Below the pieces are notes generated by a model, which worked only from the letters and a program-made list of their open reading frames with translations, ran no database searches and had not been told where the DNA came from. Made by a program: the position numbers and the translations under genes. Of a stretch of 64,000 nt of DNA, positions 45,358 through 57,226 are shown one piece after another; the first letter of the stretch is position 1; every line of letters begins with the position of its first letter. The stretch lies in the NCBI GenBank assembly GCA_003290165.1, contig QNQO01000225.1, positions 744,001-808,000 of the forward strand. The letters are read 5' to 3'. The DNA is from Berberis thunbergii (Eukaryota; Streptophyta; Magnoliopsida; Ranunculales; Berberidaceae).

Positions 45358-47020
45358 CTATCCCAACAAAATGATAGAAGGTCCAAGCCTACGGACAACA
45401 CGTTAAGTAGCATCTGCTAAATTTTAGACATTCTGATTAGAACACCCTAGATTATGTGAGATTGGTGTAAAGTGTTCTGATATAAGCTGGCCCAATTTAC
45501 ACAATTTTGCGTCTCAGCCAGGCTAATTTAGCTAGCTTGCCAAGTAGCCCATGGGGTGGTAAGGAATCTTCCCATCCGATAAGAAGGAACAAAGAAAAGA
45601 GAAAAAGTTACTACTTATCTTCAACTTCCAAGGAATACTAGCTAGAAAAAGAGACTTCTATATAAAATTGCTCAGAGACCCTAAACATCCCATAAGTTGT
45701 GAGTTTGCATTGGCTATTATCGTTTGTTTTGTGAGAGTAATTAGTTACATAATAGGTAATCTGATGGTCCTGTTTAAGGCAGCCAAAACTACCAAATTAG
45801 GGATGGCAATGGGGCGGATTGGGGCGGATTTGAGTAAATCCATCTCCGCCCCGCGAGAGATTTCGGGTCCCCGAAACCACCCCGCATATCCGTCTATCAT
45901 TTTTTTTTAAAACCATCCCCAACCCGTACAGATAGGCGGATATCCGCCCTGCCCATTTAACCCGAAAAAAAAAAAAAACAGATTTTACTTGCATACAAAA
46001 AAAAAATACAGCAAATTAAAAAAAAAAAAAATACATTCGATCTTACCATTAATGTGTGTTGGTTTGGTAACTTGTTCCCCTGTGCTAGCTTTCTGAATTC
46101 ATTGCAAGTGAAGAAAAATGGTGATCTAGTTCATTTCCAAATATCTAACAAGTAGGGTCTACTGACTTGCATTTCCCATTGAAGAAGTGCATAGCTTTCT
46201 CCCTTACTTTATGGAAAAGCTGGGGACTCCTCAATCACAAAATCTGAAACAATCTATTTGACAAGTATGGCCTGAAATTTTGTGAAGGTGATTTCTCGAT
46301 CATATTCAAAACCCCATATGTTTGGGATTAGTCTTTCTGTTGCTGTTGCAGTTGCTGTTGCTGTTGTTCTTCTTAGTAGTCATAGGAGTATGGTAATGCA
46401 AGTTTTAGGTTCAATCTCTATTTCAAACATTAGGCTAATAATTTTGGCAGTTTTTTGTAAAAGCCAGTGTGATATTTCTTTGAAAGAAGATAGTTTTGCA
46501 ATGGGGCACTCACATAGCTATCCAACACATTACCTTTAGTTCACTCTATTATATGTACATGACTTGGCCATGTTGTTTATTACAAGTAGACGGGTATAAG
46601 AGTAGCATGTACAAAGGTTTCTCATCGGTTTTCTCATCAGTTGAAGAAGCATAAGAAAATTACAGCCAGTGGGTGCGTTTAGAAGAGGCGAGAAGAGAGC
46701 ACCAAGCAAGAAGAGACAACAATGAAGATATGAAACCCAACTAACCAAACAACGATCACGAGGGTCATGGCAAATAAACTCACGATCAAAGAGATGAACC
46801 CTAAGTCAACGATCCTTAGGCTTTTACAAGGGACTTGATCAACAATATGGTAGTGGTAATTATATTGATTCTTTTACTAGTTTTTTTTTTTTTTTTTGAC
46901 CTTTTGAGTGATATGTGAGATTTTATTTTGTAATTTTATTTTATAATGTACTTATGAAGAGATTGCGAGCTTTTGTGAATCAGTTTATCACTTTTGTCTC
47001 GGTGTTTCATTGAATGGTTT
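45358..47020. other. Unassigned AT-rich sequence with one hAT-like end
   Basis: TTAGGGATGGCAATGGGGCGG at about 45798-45818 looks like the end of a common plant hAT-type repeat (TAGGGATGGCAA), with its GC-rich subterminal part to about 45970. No matching right end is found. The frames near 46282 and 46536 are not recognised. Confidence 0.35.
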
Positions 47021-47131
47021 ACTGTAGAGTAAATGAAGTTTATCAGTTTATCAGCTTTTGTGAATCAGTTTATCAAAACAAAAGTTTATAGTTATTGTGA
47101 CAATGTGTGGCAACTTCAGATGTGGTTTTTT

Positions 47132-47424
47132 TATTTTTTTTTTGCCCAAATAATCTGAATAAGGAAGTTTGATTTCTGAGGATTTAAAAGCACTGTGATG
47201 ACCTTCATCTTCAAATATGATGAGATCACCTCGTGCCCTATTATAAAAGATGAAAGAGGATGACAGGTTTGACAATGATCTTGATCGGCTCATCATCAAT
47301 TGCTTTGAAGAGAATTGAGGATTGTCAACTATAGAATCCAATGTTTTGCATGCTGACCTGAACCTTAGTATGGATTTCACAGTGAGTCTTGTGAGGATTT
47401 ATGTTATCATCTTAATTGGGAGAC
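47132..47424 (-). pseudogene. F-box gene relic, copy 1
   Basis: On - the reading is LPIKMIT*ILTRLTVKSILR and FRSACKTLDSIVDNPQFSSK, an F-box motif (family pattern LPxExxxEILxRLPVKSLLRFRxVCKxW). The glutamate is changed to TAA and the conserved tryptophan is lost. About 70 more codons follow, then a stop. F-box proteins are SCF ubiquitin-ligase adaptors. This is only the N-terminal part. Confidence 0.65.
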
Positions 47425-47719
47425 AACCCTCCATTAATGTTGGAATCATTGATGATCTCTTCTTCTTCTTCTTCATTTTTTGTTTGTAAAGGACCCGATT
47501 AACAAAGAACTCTCTGTTTTATAAATAGCAATGGATTTTTAGGCTGCCCTACATAGATGAAGATTTCAAGCCGAACTTCAAACCTGATTCACAATTCATT
47601 ACACAGATGAATTTTGTTCAGAACTTTCAACGCAAGCATCAGCAGGTCACTGTAACAAATAAATTTTGTTCATTATCTCACCCTGAAACCTAACTATTCT
47701 GTAAGCATCAAATAGGAAA

Positions 47720-47945
47720 GAACACAACTCGGTACCAATTCATTACATCATATAATTCCGATTACAGGCCTTCACAATTCATTACAGAACTTAAAAAATG
47801 CGATTCATTACAGGTCCTAAAAAAATGCGATTGCCTTTTACAACCATTACAAGCATATCAATTCAGATCATTCACAACTCGGTACCAATTCATTACAGCA
47901 TATCAATTCAGATCATTCACAATTCATTACAGCAGAAACAACAGC
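47720..47945. repeat. Short-repeat region (CAATTCATTACA units), copy 1
   Basis: Phrases ACTCGGTACCAATTCATTACA and CATATCAATTCAGATCATTCACAA recur several times in imperfect tandem. The same region exists in copy 2 (about 51950-52165). Confidence 0.55.
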
Positions 47946-48478
47946 ATTTACAACCTCTGATCAATCTCTGAGCAGCAGCTACAGTAATATCAGCAAGGTT
48001 CCTTCACCTTCTTGTTCGAGACTTGGAACACCTTTGCAGCTTAGGAGCATTTGGCACCTCCTGGCTGCTGAAGCTATCAAACTTGGTGAAAATAACTGAA
48101 AGAACTCGGTATCAATTCACTGAAATAACTGAATTACACTGAAACTGATTCAGAATAGAATTCAATTCAGTAACAGCAGCAGCTGAATTCAAAGTGGTCT
48201 TCAAACTTAGTATCAATTCACAGAAACTGATTCAGAATTCATTTCACAATTACCAAATTAACCAACCTGATTAAAACCTATAGTTTGTGTAGTCCAATTC
48301 AAAGGGTATAAAGAGTGACATTTAAGTTATCTCTAGAGTGCGAGTAGAACCAATTAGGCCGCCATAAAATTATCAAAAATCAACATTCCTTGAGAATGGC
48401 TAACTTGGCAATGCTCGAAACTCAATCAACAACATGAACACTAGTTTACAATTATTGCTTTATTCGATCAATGTTAAC

Positions 48479-48583
48479 AAATTGGTCAAAAACCTTTTTT
48501 TTTTTTTTAAATTGAGCTGGGGTTTATTAACAGAATGGAACATCTTCAATTTTTCAGGTTAGGGGAAATTGGTCAAAAACCTT
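48479..48583 (-). mobile_element. Truncated retroposon with 18 bp target duplication, copy 1
   Basis: AAATTGGTCAAAAACCTT occurs at 48479-48496 and 48566-48583. Between them on - lies a sequence of about 70 bases ending AAACCCCAGCTCAATTT and an A-run. Poly-A plus a long target duplication is diagnostic of LINE-driven insertion. The tail shares CCCAGCTC with the LINE at 19346. Confidence 0.85.
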
Positions 48584-49933
48584 ATGGTTGGGATTATATT
48601 TTCAACGAGAAGACTATTAGATTGGTAACTCCAATCATGAACTAACACAAAATGGTTGTCCCATTGCACCAAACATTTTGTACTCCTCGATACTAAAATA
48701 CAACATTTCAATACAAGTGATTCACTTACTGATTCACTGAACAAACTTTTGTTACTGTAATTTGTATTGAAAGGATTGGGCATGGAAAAACTCCCCAAGT
48801 GTGAACAACAAAATCACATTTAAACACATATATAAGAATGGACTGCTCTAGACTTCGTCTGGACTTCGATTTCTTCTGACAATGATCGGAAAGGGTGGAG
48901 GGAAAAGGGGATCTGGATTTCGATTTCTTGTTTTTGGTGCAATGATAACAGGGTGGCGGGGGTGATTCTAGATGTCGATGAAACTGGCGAGGGAATTGGC
49001 GGGGTGATTCTAGTGCAGACATGCTTGTGGCTTATGTGCATTATGAAGCTTTCAGGAATTTGTAAATATTTATCTTACATATGCATCAATTTGTGATCAG
49101 ATCTAGAAATCCTAGTAGAAAGCCTAGATCTAGAAATCCCCAACAAGAAAATGCAAATTTTTAGCCTTAGCTCTAGTAGAAACCCTAGATCTAGAAATCC
49201 CCAACAAGAAATCACCCACAAAGAGGAAGAGAATGAGAGGGAAAATACAGTACCTTTTGGGAAAGGGTGGCGATTCATCTCTAACTTCTCTTCTCTGTCG
49301 AGCTTCGTAGGGGGAGAGAGAGGGAGGGAGGGAGGGCGATTCTCTGTCTCTATAATGGGCGAGATGGAAATGGGGAGAGGGAGAGGTTCCCTCTTTCATC
49401 TTTTTTCCCCCAAATTTCAATTTCCCCCGCTTTTTTTTTTTTACCACGTCACCTTTGCACGTGCTCGCCACCCTCCCTTGCCCATTTCCTCGCCCATTTC
49501 CTCGACAGGTAGAATTACTCCTTCAAACCACATCGCCCTTAGTTTCATGCATGCTATAACCAACACCACCCTCATGACCACTGCAACCACCACAGCCAAC
49601 ACACCGTAATCGCTTCAACCACCACTGCAACTATAACATGACTATCATCACTTTTCACAAATACCAACCCCATTACATAAAGTATTGCACTTCAAACTAA
49701 TGCAAATGTGTTAATTTGTGGGTTCACTTGGTAAGTTGTAAGATTACATATGCATTACTTTATGATGGTTACACAAATTTGAGTGCTTGATTGAATTTAC
49801 TGAAATGATTATTCGAGTTTGAAATTTTGCAAAACTTTACGGGACAAAATGTCTCACACTAGTTTGCAAAACTCTCATCATCTCCACATTTTCAAATTTT
49901 ATCTCCAACTACTTCATTAACACCCAATCACAC

Positions 49934-50825
49934 TGTGATACCCTTGTGTGGGCGGACCTGAGGGGGAGGGTGCAGGAGAGGCCCATGATGGTGAAACCCA
50001 ATAGACTCGTGGATCCCAAGAGGGGTTGCAAAAACTACCAAGGGGAGATCATAGTCCCACGTTGCCTAGGTGAGGGAGGGGGATGTGATATATATGTACG
50101 AGGTTGGATCTACAAAGTACTACGTGTTTTAAAGTTGTGCGGGCTTTGGGCCCAAAATGGACAAAATAGTACTCTGTCGATCGAATCGTGACAAAATGGT
50201 ATCATAGCCGGACCTAGCCGAAAGGGTGCCAATGAGGACGTTGGGCTCCCTTAAAGGGGTGGACTATGATACTCTTGTGTGGGCGGACCTGAGAGGGAGG
50301 GTGCGGGAGAGGCCCGTGGATCCCAATAGAGGTTGGGCGAGCTACCAATGAGAGATTATAGTCCCACATTGCCTAGGTGAGGGAAGGGGATGTGTTATAT
50401 ATGTACGAGGTTGGATCTACAAAATACTACGTGTTTTAAGCCGTGCGAGCCTTGGGCTCAAAGCGGACAATATAGTACTCTGTGGATCGGGTCGTGACAG
50501 AATGATATCAGAACTGGACCTAGATGAAAGTGTGCCAACGAGGACGTTGGGCTCCTTTAGGAGGGTGGACTGTGATATGTGTGGGCGGACCTAAGGGGGA
50601 GGGTGCGGAAGAGACCCGTGATGGTGAAGCCCAATAGGCTTGTGGATCCCAAGAGGGGTTGGGCGAGCTGCCAAGGGAGATTATGGTCTCACTTCGCTTA
50701 GGTGAGGGAAGGAGACGTGTTATATATATACGAGGTTGGATCTACAAAGTACTACGCATTTTAAAGTTGTGCGGGCCTTGAGCTTAAAGCGGACAATAAA
50801 GTACTATGTGGATCGGGTTGTGACA
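49934..50825 (+). mobile_element. TRIM array with three LTRs, copy 1
   Basis: LTRs at 49934-50193, 50265-50499 and 50571-50825 start T(G/A)TGATA and end CGTGACA or TGTGACA. After the first, TGGTATCATAGCC (50197) resembles the initiator tRNA-Met primer site; the second has a decayed version. Each spacer is only about 70 bases and ends in a purine-rich GGGGTGGAC-type tract. ACAC flanks both outer ends. This fits a terminal-repeat retrotransposon in miniature amplified to three LTRs by unequal recombination. No protein is encoded. Confidence 0.7.
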
Positions 50826-51057
50826 ACACCTTGTCACCTCCATCGCAACCATCACTACCATAGCTTAACTAACACAACTACCATCGTGATCACGTTCACC
50901 ACCACCACAACTATTATCACATACAACCATCTCCACCAAACTACATAGCACAACCATCATCGCTACCATCACAACTACCATTGCATGTTCACCACAAGCA
51001 GAACTACCATTATGATTACAACCACTACCACAATCACCACCATCCAGTGGTGGAGCA

Positions 51058-51059
<2 letters not shown>

Positions 51060-51089
<30 letters not shown>
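51060..51089. repeat. Poly-C tract with CA repeat, copy 1
   Basis: About 29 C followed by an (AC)n run. It differs in length from the copy 2 tract. Confidence 0.9.
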
Positions 51090-51091
<2 letters not shown>

Positions 51092-51357
51092 CACACACAC
51101 ACACACTAAAAAAACAAAAGAGTAAATAATGATACTTATAAATCATTTAAATACTATAGCATTAGACTCTTTATCTCTCTTTTCTTTTTGTCAATAAGAA
51201 GTAGATAATTAGGATCAAAATAAAATTGATAATTTTACTGTAGAGTTTACTGTAGAGTAAATGAAGTTTATCAGTTTATCAGCTTTTGTGAATCAGTTTA
51301 TCAAAACAAAAGTTTATAGTTATTGTGACAATGTATGGCAACTTCAGATGTGGTTTT

Positions 51358-51650
51358 TTATTTTTTTTTGCCCAAATAATCTGAATAAGGAAGTTTGATT
51401 TCTGAGGATTTAAAAGCACTGTGATGACCTTCATCTTCAAATATGATGAGATCACCTCGTGCCCTATTATAAAAGATGAAAGAGGATGACAGGTTTGACA
51501 ATGATCTTGATCGGCTCATCATCAATTGCTTTGAAGAGAATTGAGGATTGTCAACTATAGAATCCAATGTTTTGCATGCTGACCTGAACCTTAGTATGGA
51601 TTTCACAGTGAGTCTTGTGAGGATTTATGTTATCATCTTAATTGGGAGAC
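51358..51650 (-). pseudogene. F-box gene relic, copy 2
   Basis: Same frame and same disabling stop as the relic at 47132-47424, so the gene was dead before the duplication. Confidence 0.65.
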
Positions 51651-52704
51651 AACCCTCCATTAATGTTGGAATCATTGATGATCTCTTCTTCTTCTTCTTC
51701 ATTTTTTGTTTGTAAAGGACCCGATTAACAAAGAACTCTCTGTTTTATAAATAGCAATGGATTTTTAGGCTGCCCTACATAGATGAAGATTTCAAGCCGA
51801 ACTTCAAACCTGATTCACAATTCATTACACAGATGAATTTTGTTCAGAACTTTCAACGCAAGCATCAGCAGGTCACTGTAACAAATAAATTTTGTTCATT
51901 ATCTCACCCTGAAACCTAACTATTCTGTAAGCATCAAATAGGAAAGAACACAACTCGGTACCAATTCATTACATCATATAATTCCGATTACAGGCCTTCA
52001 CAATTCATTACAGAACTTAAAAAATGCGATTCATTACAGGTCCTAAAAAAATGCGATTGCCTTTTACAACCATTACAAGCATATCAATTCAGATCATTCA
52101 CAACTCGGTACCAATTCATTACAGCATATCAATTCAGATCATTCACAATTCATTACAGCAGAAACAACAGCATTTACAACCTCTGATCAATCTCTGAGCA
52201 GCAGCTACAGTAATATCAGCAAGGTTCCTTCACCTTCTTGTTCGAGACTTGGAACACCTTTGCAGCTTAGGAGCATTTGGCACCTCCTGGCTGCTGAAGC
52301 TATCAAACTTGGTGAAAATAACTGAAAGAACTCGGTATCAATTCACTGAAATAACTGAATTACACTGAAACTGATTCAGAATAGAATTCAATTCAGTAAC
52401 AGCAGCAGCTGAATTCAAAGTGGTCTTCAAACTTAGTATCAATTCACAGAAACTGATTCAGAATTCATTTCACAATTACCAAATTAACCAACCTGATTAA
52501 AACCTATAGTTTGTGTAGTCCAATTCAAAGGGTATAAAGAGTGACATTTAAGTTATCTCTAGAGTGCGAGTAGAACCAATTAGGCCGCCATAAAATTATC
52601 AAAAATCAACATTCCTTGAGAATGGCTAACTTGGCAATGCTCGAAACTCAATCAACAACATGAACACTAGTTTACAATTATTGCTTTATTCGATCAATGT
52701 TAAC

Positions 52705-52811
52705 AAATTGGTCAAAAACCTTTTTTTTTTTTTTTAAATTGAGCTGGGGTTTATTAACAGAATGGAACATCTTCAATTTTTTCAGGTTAGGGGAAATTGG
52801 TCAAAAACCTT
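52705..52811 (-). mobile_element. Truncated retroposon with 18 bp target duplication, copy 2
   Basis: Same insertion as in copy 1 (AAATTGGTCAAAAACCTT at 52705-52722 and 52794-52811), hence older than the duplication. Confidence 0.85.
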
Positions 52812-54179
52812 ATGGTTGGGATTATATTTTCAACGAGAAGACTATTAGATTGGTAACTCCAATCATGAACTAACACAAAATGGTTGTCCCATTGCACCAA
52901 ACATTTTGTACTCCTCGATACTAAAATACAACATTTCAATACAAGTGATTCACTTACTGATTCACTGAACAAACTTTTGTTACTGTAATTTGTATTGAAA
53001 GGATTGGGCATGGAAAAACTCCCCAAGTGTGAACAACAAAATCACATTTAAACACATATATAAGAATGGACTGCTCTAGACTTCGTCTGGACTTCGATTT
53101 CTTCTGACAATGATCGGAAAGGGTGGAGGGAAAGGGGATCTGGATTTCGATTTCTTGTTTTTGGTGCAATGATAACAGGGTGGCGGGGTGATTCTAGATG
53201 TCGATGAAACTGGCGAGGGAATTGGCGGGGTGATTCTAGTGCAGACATGCTTGTGGCTTATGTGCATTATGAAGCTTTCAGGAATTTGTAAATATTTATC
53301 TTACATATGCATCAATTTGTGATCAGATCTAGAAACCCTAGATCTAGAAATCCTAGTAGAAAGCCTAGATCTAGAAATCCCCAACAAGAAAAATGCAAAT
53401 TTTTAGCCTTAGCTCTAGTAGAAACCCTAGATCTAGAAATCCCCAACAAGAAATCACCCACAAAGAGGAAGAGAATGAGAGGGAAAATACAGTACCTTTT
53501 GGGAAAGGGTGGCGATTCATCTCTAACTTCTCTTCTCTGTCGAGCTTCGTAGGGGGAGAGAGAGGGAGGGAGGGAGGGCGATTCTCTGTCTCTATAATGG
53601 GCGAGATGGAAATGGGGAGAGGGAGAGGTTCCCTCTTTCATCTTTTTTCCCCCAAATTTTCAATTTCCCCCGCTTTTTTTTTTTTTACCACGTCACCTTT
53701 GCACGTGCTCGCCACCCTCCCTTGCCCATTTCCTCGCCCATTTCCTCGACAGGTAGAATTACTCCTTCAAACCACATCGCCCTTAGTTTCATGCATGCTA
53801 TAACCAACACCACCCTCATGACCACTGCAACCACCACAGCCAACACACCGTAATCGCTTCAACCACCACTGCAACTATAACATGACTATCATCACTTTTT
53901 CACAAATACCAACCCCATTACATAAAGTATTGCACTTCAAACTAATGCAAATGTGTTAATTTGTGGGTTCACTTGGTAAGTTGTAAGATTACATATGCAT
54001 TACTTTATGATGGTTACACAAATTTGAGTGCTTGATTGAATTTACTGAAATGATTATTCGAGTTTGAAATTTTGCAAAACTTTACGGGACAAAATGTCTC
54101 ACACTAGTTTGCAAAACTCTCATCATCTCCACATTTTTCAAATTTTATCTCCAACTACTTCATTAACACCCAATCACAC

Positions 54180-55071
54180 TGTGATACCCTTGTGTGGGCG
54201 GACCTGAGGGGGAGGGTGCAGGAGAGGCCCATGATGGTGAAACCCAATAGACTCGTGGATCCCAAGAGGGGTTGCAAAAACTACCAAGGGGAGATCATAG
54301 TCCCACGTTGCCTAGGTGAGGGAGGGGGATGTGATATATATGTACGAGGTTGGATCTACAAAGTACTACGTGTTTTAAAGTTGTGCGGGCTTTGGGCCCA
54401 AAATGGACAAAATAGTACTCTGTCGATCGAATCGTGACAAAATGGTATCATAGCCGGACCTAGCCGAAAGGGTGCCAATGAGGACGTTGGGCTCCCTTAA
54501 AGGGGTGGACTATGATACTCTTGTGTGGGCGGACCTGAGAGGGAGGGTGCGGGAGAGGCCCGTGGATCCCAATAGAGGTTGGGCGAGCTACCAATGAGAG
54601 ATTATAGTCCCACATTGCCTAGGTGAGGGAAGGGATGTGTTATATATGTACGAGGTTGGATCTACAAAATACTACGTGTTTTAAAGCCGTGCGAGCCTTG
54701 GGCTCAAAGCGGACAATATAGTACTCTGTGGATCGGGTCGTGACAGAATGATATCAGAACTGGACCTAGATGAAAGTGTGCCAACGAGGACGTTGGGCTC
54801 CTTTAGGAGGGTGGACTGTGATATGTGTGGGCGGACCTAAGGGGGAGGGTGCGGAAGAGACCCGTGATGGTGAAGCCCAATAGGCTTGTGGATCCCAAGA
54901 GGGGTTGGGCGAGCTGCCAAGGGAGATTATGGTCTCACTTCGCTTAGGTGAGGGAAGGAGACGTGTTATATATATACGAGGTTGGATCTACAAAGTACTA
55001 CGCATTTTAAAGTTGTGCGGGCCTTGAGCTTAAAGCGGACAATAAAGTACTATGTGGATCGGGTTGTGACA
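54180..55071 (+). mobile_element. TRIM array with three LTRs, copy 2
   Basis: Duplicate of 49934-50825 with single-base changes only. The three-LTR state predates the segment duplication. Confidence 0.7.
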
Positions 55072-55303
55072 ACACCTTGTCACCTCCATCGCAACCATCA
55101 CTACCATAGCTTAACTAACACAACTACCATCGTGATCACGTTCACCACCACCACAACTATTATCACATACAACCATCTCCACCAAACTACATAGCACAAC
55201 CATCATCGCTACCATCACAACTACCATTGCATGTTCACCACAAGCAGAACTACCATTATGATTACAACCACTACCACAATCACCACCATCCAGTGGTGGA
55301 GCA

Positions 55304-55306
<3 letters not shown>

Positions 55307-55344
<38 letters not shown>
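55307..55344. repeat. Poly-C tract with CA repeat, copy 2
   Basis: About 38 C, longer than in copy 1, followed by (AC)n. Confidence 0.9.
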
Positions 55345-55358
<14 letters not shown>

Positions 55359-55490
55359 ACTAAAAAAACAAAAGAGTAAATAATGATACTTATAAATCAT
55401 TTAAATACTATAGCATTAGACTCTTTATCTCTCTTTTCTTTTTGTCAATAAGAAGTAGATAATTAGGATCAAAATAAAATTGATAATTTT

Positions 55491-56113
55491 TTTTTGATAA
55501 GTTCTGTTTGAAATTAAAAAAAAAATGCACCTAATTAAATTTCAAAATAGGATAAATGTTCGTGGTTTGGTTGCTTATAAAATTTGTTAATGTAAGGTCC
55601 CTAAAATATGATTTGCTTACATTTTGGGGAGCAATTAGTAAAATAAAAATTTAACAAGGAAATTAGGGTTGTCAATGGACCGAATTATATCCGAAAACTC
55701 ATCGGATCCGTTTGTATTTTGATATCAAGCAAGTTAAATGGATTTGGATTGAAATATTGAATAATTTTCAGATTGGATTTGGATTCGCTTAATTTTTGTT
55801 GGATTGTTAAATGGAACTAGCTACAATGTACATGGTTGTAAAGGAAGTGGAAAATTGAAAAGGGGGGGGTATAGCACCACGACTGCCACCATCGCCATCA
55901 TTCGCAGCCACCTCAACCATCTTTGTAGCTACCATCACCACCACCCAAAACCACTACCACCACTAACTTCATGTAGAGATATCAACTACTTATCCAATTT
56001 TTCATCAACTTGTATCAATTTGCAAAATGCATTATTTCACAATGTATTAAGCGGAGCCCGGAATAAATACATTGTTTTTTACGGTGTAATCAAAAGTGGC
56101 CTTATAGTTGAGT
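55491..56113. other. Flank with a hAT-like end
   Basis: TTAGGGTTGTCAATGGACC at about 55663 resembles hAT-type repeat ends. No partner found. The frame at 55804-56136 is not recognised. Confidence 0.3.
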
Positions 56114-57113
56114 TAGGGCTTGACATGTCCAGTTAACCGGCCCGAATTGCCAAAATCGAAGACTCCCTCAAAATTTTGGATTTTCAGGGACTGAACCCGA
56201 ACCGGTTGAGGCCAGTTAACCGACATTTCGGCCCAGGCCGGTCGGTAAAGTTCAAAATTTTGAAGCCTAGTTTTTTCAACCCAATACTATCTTGAGCTTC
56301 TTCTTTTTTCCTTATTCTTTTGAGAGAATTGGTGTGTTGAACTTGGATGCCTGCTAATTAATGGTTTCGCGAGCTTTGTCGTTGTATGTGAGTAGTGATT
56401 CAAAGAGATGTTGTAATTGTGGGTGTAGTTGATTGTTGTTTAGCATGACTGCGTATGCGTTTACATGGAATCAATCAGTGAAAAAAGGAAATTTGAGCTC
56501 GTTGCTCAAGTCGCGCATCATGTTCCAGATGATTTTACTTCGATTGCATATGTGGAGATGGAGAATGAATGCGTGGCTCTACGGGGAATGCTCAGTAGAC
56601 AATACATGAGCTGTATACTGAGTTGGAGAAGAAGAGAAATGCATCCCTCAACCATGGAGATAGAAATCTTAAATCAAACCTCTTCGTGCTATAAACTAAA
56701 ACCCTAAAAATCAAATAACATAACTGATTTGTGAAAAGAGAAGGTTTTGGATTAGGGCGGAGGAATTTGACGGTGAGCATAAGCATGATAAAGGTTCTGA
56801 TTCCGAATGAGAGGTCAAAGAAAGAAAGGTGAGAGCGCATGAGAATGTGAGAGAATGACCAGATCTGAAACTAGGGCCCTAATTCTCTGTCGATTGGACC
56901 CTTAGAGGCTTAGACTCTTAGAGCCATCAATATCAGACTGATATTGGGCCATTAAAAAAGCTATCAAAACTGGGCAGGGCAATTAATCGGTGCATTTTGA
57001 AAACTAGAACTGAAACCAAACCGAAATTTTCGACTCGGTCTGGTTTTAGGACCGAATATTAAAAAGATCGGATCGGGCGGCCCGATCGATTCGATCTGAA
57101 ATGCCCAACCCTA
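56114..57113. mobile_element. Degenerate hAT-type element
   Basis: Left end TAGGGCTTGACATGTCC and right end (reverse) TAGGGTTGGGCATTTCAG form imperfect terminal inverted repeats. Subterminal parts share GGCCCGAATTG/CGGGCGGCCCGATCG-type GC-rich motifs. No 8 bp target duplication is visible and no transposase is encoded. Confidence 0.45.
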
Positions 57114-57222
57114 GTCGCCCGGGCTTGGTCATTGTGATCCCCTTTATGAGGAGACACCCCTTCTCCCAAAATTATGAGGCTATTTTGCCGAGTTCCTTAG
57201 AGACAGTTGTCTCGCGGCCACT
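57114..57222 (-). rRNA. Organellar large-subunit rRNA fragment (nuclear insertion)
   Basis: On - the sequence includes AAGGAACTCGGCAAAATAGC, GGGAGAAGGGGTGTCTCCTC and AATGACCAAGCCCGGGCGAC. These are recognisable segments of the bacterial-type 23S rRNA; the plastid version has the same order (CCCCGTAACTTCGGGAGAAGGGG, GTCGCAGTGACCAGGCCCGGGCGAC). Differences are almost all C-to-T or G-to-A. It is a decayed piece of plastid (or mitochondrial) DNA in the nucleus, not a functional rRNA gene. Confidence 0.75.
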
Positions 57223-57226
57223 AAGG

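Larger units (their letters stand above)
47021..51248. repeat. 4.2 kb tandem duplication, copy 1
   Basis: The whole block from ACTGTAGAGTAAATGAAG to AAATTGATAATTTT is repeated from 51249 with an offset of about 4.23 kb. Differences are few and mostly single-base indels in runs. The junction ACTGTAGAGTTT/ACTGTAGAGTAA (51237-51260) shows about 10 bp of microhomology. The block contains an F-box relic, a truncated retroposon, a TRIM array and a poly-C tract. Confidence 0.9.
51249..55490. repeat. 4.2 kb tandem duplication, copy 2
   Basis: Near-identical to 47021-51236. Extra bases include a further TAGATCTAGAAACCC unit near 53331-53345 and a longer poly-C. Right of 55490 the sequence changes to TTTTTTGATAAGTTCTG. 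Confidence 0.9.

Noticed and set aside
48726..49609. Overlapping + and - frames (MSALESPRQF..., MQIFSLSSSRN...) and their copies at 52954-53803
   Set aside because: Frames open on both strands through CT/GA-rich sequence and change between the two copies after single-base indels, so not under coding constraint.
50736..51146. Threonine/histidine-rich and glycine-rich frames beside the poly-C tract (and 54982-55356)
   Set aside because: Low-complexity ACC/CAC repeats and homopolymer translation; no gene context.
47021..55490. The 4.2 kb repeats as LTRs of a giant element
   Set aside because: They abut directly without internal region, primer-binding site or purine tract, and each contains its own nested insertions.
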